The position numbers were made by a program, and so were the translations under genes. The notes beneath the pieces were generated by a model that had not been told where the DNA came from, made no database searches, and worked only from the letters and a program-made list of their open reading frames with translations. From Clitoria ternatea (lineage: Eukaryota > Streptophyta > Magnoliopsida > Fabales > Fabaceae): a DNA stretch of 64,000 nt. The DNA is taken from NCBI GenBank assembly GCA_037962975.1, contig CM075671.1, forward strand, positions 11,951,001-12,015,000. Direction: 5' to 3'. Shown piece after piece: positions 58,399-64,000 of the stretch. Position 1 is the stretch's first letter. Each line of letters starts with the position of its first letter.

Positions 58399-59100
58399 TC
58401 AAATCTTCTAACCATTCACTTCCATCATCAAGCACACAATAACACATCACCATCAATCAAACATATCCTGCCCCATGGAACTCAATTTCATCACTACCTT
58501 GACTTAATGTCATTCCATACTAATATTTGCAATACTTGAGCATAATATTATATGTATAATCCATCATCATTATCTAATTGGTTCAATGCTATCTATTTGC
58601 AAGACATACACATAAATACTACTATATCACAATTACCTATCAATATATCACATAATCTATCAAGATATAATGGCTTCGTGCCATTCAAATTAACAAACAT
58701 ATGCATAAGGCAATATAAAAGATCATAACATAATTACTTGAACAACTACTCATAATTTACATTATTACTACAATACAACTTCCTTCATTATTCATTGGCA
58801 TCTCAGGCTCTTCTGGTGCTCTCCTCTACAGTCCATGATATTCCTGTCGTGTGTTACTAGAAAGAAAACAACCACACAAAAAAAGGTAAGTGTCGAACAT
58901 ATCAATTAATATAGAAACTCAAAACTGAAAAAGATATAACATTAGCCTTAATGCCTCATATTCATACACACACATAGTTCATATTCCACATTCATCATCA
59001 TTTTTTAATTTCTTATAATTCATTTACAACACATGTAAGGATAATTAAACATCACTACACTTTCCACTCAGGATGCTCGATACTATACATTTGTTCAATC
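57541..59100 (-). mobile_element. Possible remnant of a further TGTAAC-type LTR
   Basis: The composition and layout resemble the LTR at 51100-53958: TAATCGATTACCAGAG near 57884, CATCA/ACATA-rich stretches, and an exon-boundary-like AAAAAAGGTAAGTG near 58883 at the place where the other has AGAGGTAAGC. The termini are not found. Confidence 0.3.
58328..58398. repeat. Compound microsatellite (AT)n then (AC)n
   Basis: About 19 AT repeats (58328-58365), a short TGTATTT bridge, then about 14 AC repeats (58371-58398). Confidence 0.95.
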
Positions 59101-60155
59101 ATTTATCACATAAATTACAATTCAAAACATTTCAAACCATTCAAGCAACCAATGGTAATGCTCATACAACACTACAACAAATTCGCTAATTAGTGGCGGT
59201 TAGTTAGTGTTGGTTAAGTAAAACCGCCACTAATATTTAATTAAAATTTAACTCTCGTCGCTTTCTTCAATCGCCACTGACTCGGTGAAAAGTTACGTGA
59301 AAATATAAGGTGTTCCCCCTAAAAATAAAAAGACTTAATAAAAATTAAAAAATTTTAGAAAACAAAAAAAAACTAACATACCCATTCACTCTCTTCTCTC
59401 ACACACTACACTTTTCATCTTCTCCCAAACCCTTACTCATACGATTCCCCTTCTCTTGCATGTTCCCCCTCTTTTACACGATCCCCTTCTCTCTGCCTCC
59501 GGCAACGCTTTGTTCCCTGGTAACGGTAGCATCTATCGTCCCCTTCTCTATTGCCTCCGGTAACACTTCCTTTTCTGGTGACAATAGCTTCCGTCGTCCC
59601 ATTCTATCTGCCTCCGACAATGCTTCCTTCTCTGGTTACAATACCTAGAGATGAGCACCTTGTAGAAAATTTGGTTTAAGCAGCGTATTGAGTATTGTAA
59701 ACCTGGAGGGTTTTCACGAGGTTACTAGTTACTAGTTAGCTCTACGGTTTTCGCGAGTCGTAACTCAAACTGAATTAAAAAACCAGTTAATCAACCAGAG
59801 CCGATACTAGTGGAAGTGGTTGCATGCTAAGACCCAGAAATATAAGACCAAATATCGTTTTTGAGGTAGATTTTCGATCTCCTTTCATTCTCTTCTCATA
59901 ATTGTGTTTGTAACCTAACTTACCCTAACAAATTTGAGCCATCTATTACTTCTAACTCAATTTACTCAATAATCAGTATAGTAGCTGTGCTGAAACTCTT
60001 TATTTTTCCATTTCTACTGCATGATCGACATCTACCCTTTTTCCTCCATTTTGTTCGTTGTGTCATATTTGGTTCTGATTTGGGATTACAATGTCTTTGT
60101 TTTTGGTGTTTGCGATTTGTAGTAAATGTTGTAGAATTGTTACATAGAGGTTTAA

Positions 60156-60720
60156 TTGACGCAGGCAGGGGTGCCTACTAGGTTGAATCAATGGTGGGAA
60201 ACCATTCCATTCCCCACTTCTGCAATGGTGGTTATCTGTGGAACATATACTTGGTTTGTCTTTTGGTTGGATATGATTCCTTTGATGAGGTTTGCTTCTC
60301 GCCGTCCACTGTTGTATCGTGGTTTCAAGGTATGTTTTTGTTCTTCAACTTATATTACATGTTCCATGAATATTGATAGTTCTGTGTAGTATGTTGGAAG
60401 CAGAGTGGCCAGAACCTGTTCATTCTGGGAGATGTGTTATCAGATTGGGCATGTTATATTGCTATTAACTTGGCTTGTATTCTTTGCCACTTACAGTTTA
60501 CAGGATTTACACTGCCATTCTTTTCCATGGTTCGTTGCTTCATGCTGTCCTCAACATGATGGCTTTAGTTCCCTTGGGGTCTGAGCTGGAGAGGATAATG
60601 GGCTCAGTTTGTTTGCTATATGTCATTATTTTGTTGGCCACCAGCAATACCATATTCCATATTGTCATAACACTGCTAGTTGCACACAATCCTTTTCTTA
60701 CTTATAATTCCGAATGTATG
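60156..60720 (+). pseudogene. Captured rhomboid-like protein fragment (RBL15 type), two exons
   Basis: Exon A (about 60156-60329) reads QAGVPTRLNQWWETIPFPTS, then after a one-base frameshift near 60245 CLLVGYDSFDEVCFSPSTVV. The donor is TTTCAAG|GTATGT. Intron 60330-60496 (167 nt) ends CACTTACAG. Exon B (60497-~60718) reads VYRIYTAILFHGSLLHAVLN and MMALVPLGSELERIMGSV, the first transmembrane and L1-loop region of plant rhomboid-like proteins. The join restores a Val codon, so the splice sites are ancestral. The catalytic Ser/His segments are absent. Rhomboids are intramembrane proteases; this piece cannot be one. Confidence 0.8.
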
Positions 60721-62309
60721 TTTGTGCACTTTTTGAAATATTGATCTTAAAAATAAGTGCGTTGAAGTTTTCAAAGAATTTTATCAAACTAAAACAAAGC
60801 ACAGAAAACTTACATAGATTTAATCCTTGGGTACCTGTAATATAAATGGGAAATTTGAGCCAAAAACTGTGGAGTAGATTGTTACAACCTACCAGGTATT
60901 TTTATTACGTCTTTTCTGATAATCATGTAAATGTTATGCTCTCACTGATCACCCTTCAGTTTTTACATTTGTGATGTAATGGATTCTTGTATAGATTACT
61001 GACTTGAATTTGTCTCATTTTTTCAATAGGCTTCGGCATTGCTACTTTTTAATTCCTGAGATAGACTAATGTGCTCATTCTGGTAGATCATAATCAATTT
61101 CATAATCCAGCTCATGGGTACCTTCATCACCTCCTCTTTTTTTTTTGTTTCTGATTGCTGCAATTCCTTCTTGCAACTTATTTGATGTCTACCTGTTATT
61201 ACCCCCCACCCCAAAAAAAAAGAACAAAAATATTATGAAATTCCTGGGAAATTATATTTTGATTATCAGCTTAGAAAGCATCAGGTGAATGGGTATGTCT
61301 TTTAAAATCTATAATTAATAAGAAGATATATACTATAATATTATAGAAAAGTATTAGAATAGTACATTATATATACATAAGTTTACACGTTGTATAAGTT
61401 TTAGACAGGTAAGCAAATAACTGTGTTTTATTATTTTAATATTTTTATAATGTATTTACTTATAATATCAGTAAGCAAGTAACCGTTTTTTTATTATTTT
61501 AATATTTTTATAATGTATTTACTTATAATATTAGTAGTATCAGTAGGTAATCGTAAAAATAGAAAGCCTACTAATGGTAACATTGAACAAAAATTAAAAC
61601 TAATGAACACTTTAATAAAAGAAAACTAACCATGGTTCAAAATAAGAATATTGCTTTAGAATATTCATTGTTCATTACGGTAAAAATGTAACTTCCACAA
61701 AGGTTTGGACCTCTTTATTATTGGGTCATTTTTAATAATAATAAAATTATTTAAGATTAAAGAAATAATGAGAAATATGACATTGATTTATGATTTTACA
61801 AGCACAAGCAGCATGCATGGCGAAACATTAGTGGATCCTTTATAACATAATGAAAGGGTTTGTTAGAGGCATAGTGAAGCAAAGAAGGAAACAAAATTAA
61901 TTAAAGAGCACCAGGTATAGTTAACTAGTTAGAGTAAATTTAAGATAATCCTTAAACATGATATCGGAAACTAGGCATTCATTGATCGTGGTAGTCACCA
62001 TTCAAAAACTAAATGTCGAGAAAAGAAGCATAGTAGAGCACTTTATTGGGAGTACAAGTGAAGAAGGAGAACTAACTTTATAAGGATGTAAGAGGAAAAT
62101 ATAATCTAAACCGTCTAAATAAATAAATAAATAATATATCAATGGTTTTGATTTATTTATCCATGAATGAACCAAAAGATTCTAATTAAACAAAAGAAAA
62201 ATAATGTATCCATAAAGGTTAAATTGAGGACATGTTTATAATAACTAGGTACGTGGCTCACATTAATACAAGAATATATGAGCCCAGTTTTTATTGTACT
62301 ATATTATAT

Positions 62310-63006
62310 TCTTCCAATTCTCTGATAGTTCCAGAATCTGTCTCTCTAGATTTTCTCTTACCAATCCTGATTCTTCTTGATCTGCCTTCAGCTCCCTAAC
62401 ACATCTGCTAAACTTTGAATTTAATTTCTCAATAGCCGTCAGCCTTTTCTCCATTTCTAGGAGGTCTACTTTTTTCTTAAGAAGATTCTCTAAATTTTAG
62501 CAATTTGCGTTTTTTACTTCCTGTAGCCCTTTGTCCATCCACTTAGTAGACTCATTCAGATAAACATTCTCTGCTTCTTTCATCTCAAACTTCTTCTTCA
62601 CCCCAAGTTCCTGATTAAGGTCATGGTTTAAACGACAAATGTTGCTGCTGAGATGTTTAGAAAGTGTTTTTTGTTTGATTGCTTTCTCAGTGAGAAGACT
62701 CTCATAAACCAAATTGAGGTTGCTTGATGCTAATACTTCTTGGAGGATTACATTGTTTTCATGTTTGGCTGCAGATATTGCATCTTTGAGTTCTGAAACA
62801 CACCTAAGAAATGGATTTTTCTCCTCAAGCATGTTACTATTTTCTTCCCGAAACACTTAATTTTTTCTCTGTGAATCTATCAACTCCACATGCAGAACTG
62901 CCAACTTGGACTTTAATGTATTCTCTTTTTCTTCTCCATTGGCCACTTCAGTTTTTAGTTGCCTGTTCATCTCTAGAAGTTCAACCTTCTCTTTGTGATA
63001 TAGCTA
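62310..63006 (-). pseudogene. Captured NETWORKED1 (KIP1-like) coiled-coil fragment
   Basis: The minus-strand frame reads YHKEKVELLEMNRQLKTEVA, SKLAVLHVELIDSQR, a TAA near 62859, then VFREENSNMLEEKNPFLRCV, further coiled coil, a TAA at 62497-62499, and LLKKKVDLLEMEKRLTAIEK to VRENLERQILELSEN. This Glu/Lys/Leu-rich pattern is that of the long coiled coil of NET1-type actin-binding proteins. The frame is kept for ~230 codons apart from the two stops, and the usual N-terminal NAB domain is absent. Identification is from memory. Confidence 0.7.
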
Positions 63007-63506
63007 ATAAATTATATATCAATATATCCAAGTGGATTTAACTGACTATTAATATATGATTTAACTAACTATTATATATCAATTTATGAAATTATATACA
63101 TATCAAGTATGAGGTTTTTTTCTATGTTTGCAATTTAATTTGATACATTGCTCTTGTTCCTCACTTTTTCTTTTGAAATCTTGTAATGATTGAGTTGGGA
63201 TATGATGTTCAGAACTCCTTACCAACCTCAACTACACTAGTGCCGTACCATTATTCCTTCCTTTCAGAACTATAGAATCTAGTCCTTTTTGGGACTCCTC
63301 GTGACCACTTAAACTGCTTGGTATCTCACTATTGCCTCTCTCCTACACAGCCAGGTAATAATCATAATTCAAAGTTACACATAATTATTTTAATCTAAAA
63401 ATATTCTTACTGATATATAGTATTAATTAAATTCTTCATCATAAATTGTTATTATATAATTAGCAGTATAAGTTTAATTTCCAAATGCTATTATGTGATT
63501 GTGTAG

Positions 63507-63603
63507 GTGGAAGGTGTTAAGCGTTCTTGCTCTGACCTCAACACCACTGTCTGTCTCAATAGAATGATCCAAGCTGAGAAGCCTAATCTTATTGTGTTCA
63601 CAG
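63507..63603 (+). pseudogene. Captured purple acid phosphatase exon fragment
   Basis: Between an acceptor (TTGTGTAG) and a donor (ACAG|GTATCA) the reading is VEGVKRSCSDLNTTVCLNRM, then IQAEKPNLIVFTG. LIVFTGD(N) with the preceding CSDLNTT is the metal-binding region of plant PAP28/29-type purple acid phosphatases. The exon is 97 nt and open, but no other exon of the gene is visible nearby. Confidence 0.72.
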
Positions 63604-64000
63604 GTATCAACAATTTTTTTTTATAGTTTTTATACCAATTTTCAATAAAAGATATGAAATAAAATTATTTTGAAAATTATCTTGAATTTATATCTGATTG
63701 AAAATTTTACATAAATAATGTCAGTTTTAAAATTTCTTACATATTGTGACCAATTTTGAAGGTCTGATAATAGACCTGGTTGAAATAGCTAAAGTGGAAT
63801 ATATCAGCAAATATTTTTTCAATGGACACACATTTAGTGGCGGTTAGACCCGCCGCTAAAATAAATTAAAAATACATTAAATTTTGCCGGCGGTTCGAAC
63901 TGTCGGTAATCTACTCTTTATGTAACAGGCATCTAAAGGATGGTTAAAGTATCCTAAAACGCCACCAAAGGACTACCGTTATATTGCCGACGATGGTTCT

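Larger units (their letters stand above)
59170..64000. mobile_element. CACTA transposon with captured host gene fragments, right end outside window
   Basis: The left terminus is CACTACAACAAATTCGC at 59170, the standard CACTA start. Sub-terminal motifs AGTGGCGGTT and AACCGCCACTAA recur in both orientations at 59190-59285. The same motifs return at 63836-63900 (TTTAGTGGCGGTTAG, CCGCCGCTAAAAT, CCGGCGGTTCG), so the right end is probably just past 64000. No transposase is seen between. The interior instead carries exon-like pieces of a rhomboid, a NETWORKED1 and a purple acid phosphatase gene in mixed orientation. Confidence 0.82.

Noticed and set aside
60991..61214. 63-residue minus-strand frame inside the CACTA element
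   Set aside because: No recognisable motif; it overlaps a poly-T tract and probable intron DNA.

Overview
This is plant nuclear DNA, AT-rich and dominated by transposable elements. The Ogre-type retrotransposon, the dense TAATCGATTA repeats and the gene fragments point to a legume, probably phaseoloid (Phaseolus, Vigna, Glycine or a relative). That assignment is inferred from repeat style, not proven. Only one ordinary gene looks intact: an LBD (LOB-domain) transcription factor at 47339-47857, minus strand. Nearly everything else is a transposable element, a repeat array or a gene fragment.

Layout. 1-13611: a Ty3 retrotransposon of the Tat/Ogre lineage whose 5' end lies outside the window. 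In order it has a broken ORF1, a broken gag, a protease with a G-patch-like segment, a candidate 170-nt intron, a fully open pol (reverse transcriptase, two RNases H, integrase), a 3' UTR with a 72-80 bp tandem repeat, a polypurine tract and a 3.4 kb 3' LTR. 13612-16267: an LTR-like block on the minus strand, into which the Ogre may have jumped. 16935-18600 and 19930-20510: LINE remnants, with a 475 bp hAT-like element between them. 20550-27094: a complete but decayed Ty3 element on the minus strand with two 281 bp LTRs; its integrase is split by an 894 bp insertion.

28018-39210 is the most unusual region. A small TPR gene (minus strand) has its last exon at 28018-28281. Upstream of it are about 15 tandem copies of a ~348 bp cassette, each with a TATA-like box, leader, short leader intron and ATG-bearing TPR exon. 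Four further ~480 bp cassettes follow, sharing only the TATA/leader module. A 3.8 kb solo LTR of a second Ogre-like family sits inside the array.

39313-45000: a copia-type LTR rich in TAATCGATTA, fragments of a TGTAACATCCC-type LTR, and a minus-strand solo LTR of the first Ogre family with a perfect 5-bp target duplication. 47339-50690: the LBD gene and its upstream side, where a ~230 bp block occurs twice and a 530 bp hAT-like element lies between the copies. 50987-54276: an hAT-like copy split by a TGTAACATCC-type LTR. 59170 to the window end: the left part of a CACTA transposon carrying pieces of at least three host genes: a rhomboid-like protein (RBL15 type), a NETWORKED1-type coiled-coil protein and a purple acid phosphatase.

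How the parts relate: the window is a nest of insertions. Target-site duplications and interrupted repeats give relative ages: the TPR array is older than its solo LTR, and the minus-strand Ty3 element is older than its 894 bp insert. The TPR cassette array and the gene-capturing CACTA element are the two features most worth experimental work. All calls are from reading the sequence; no database search was run.
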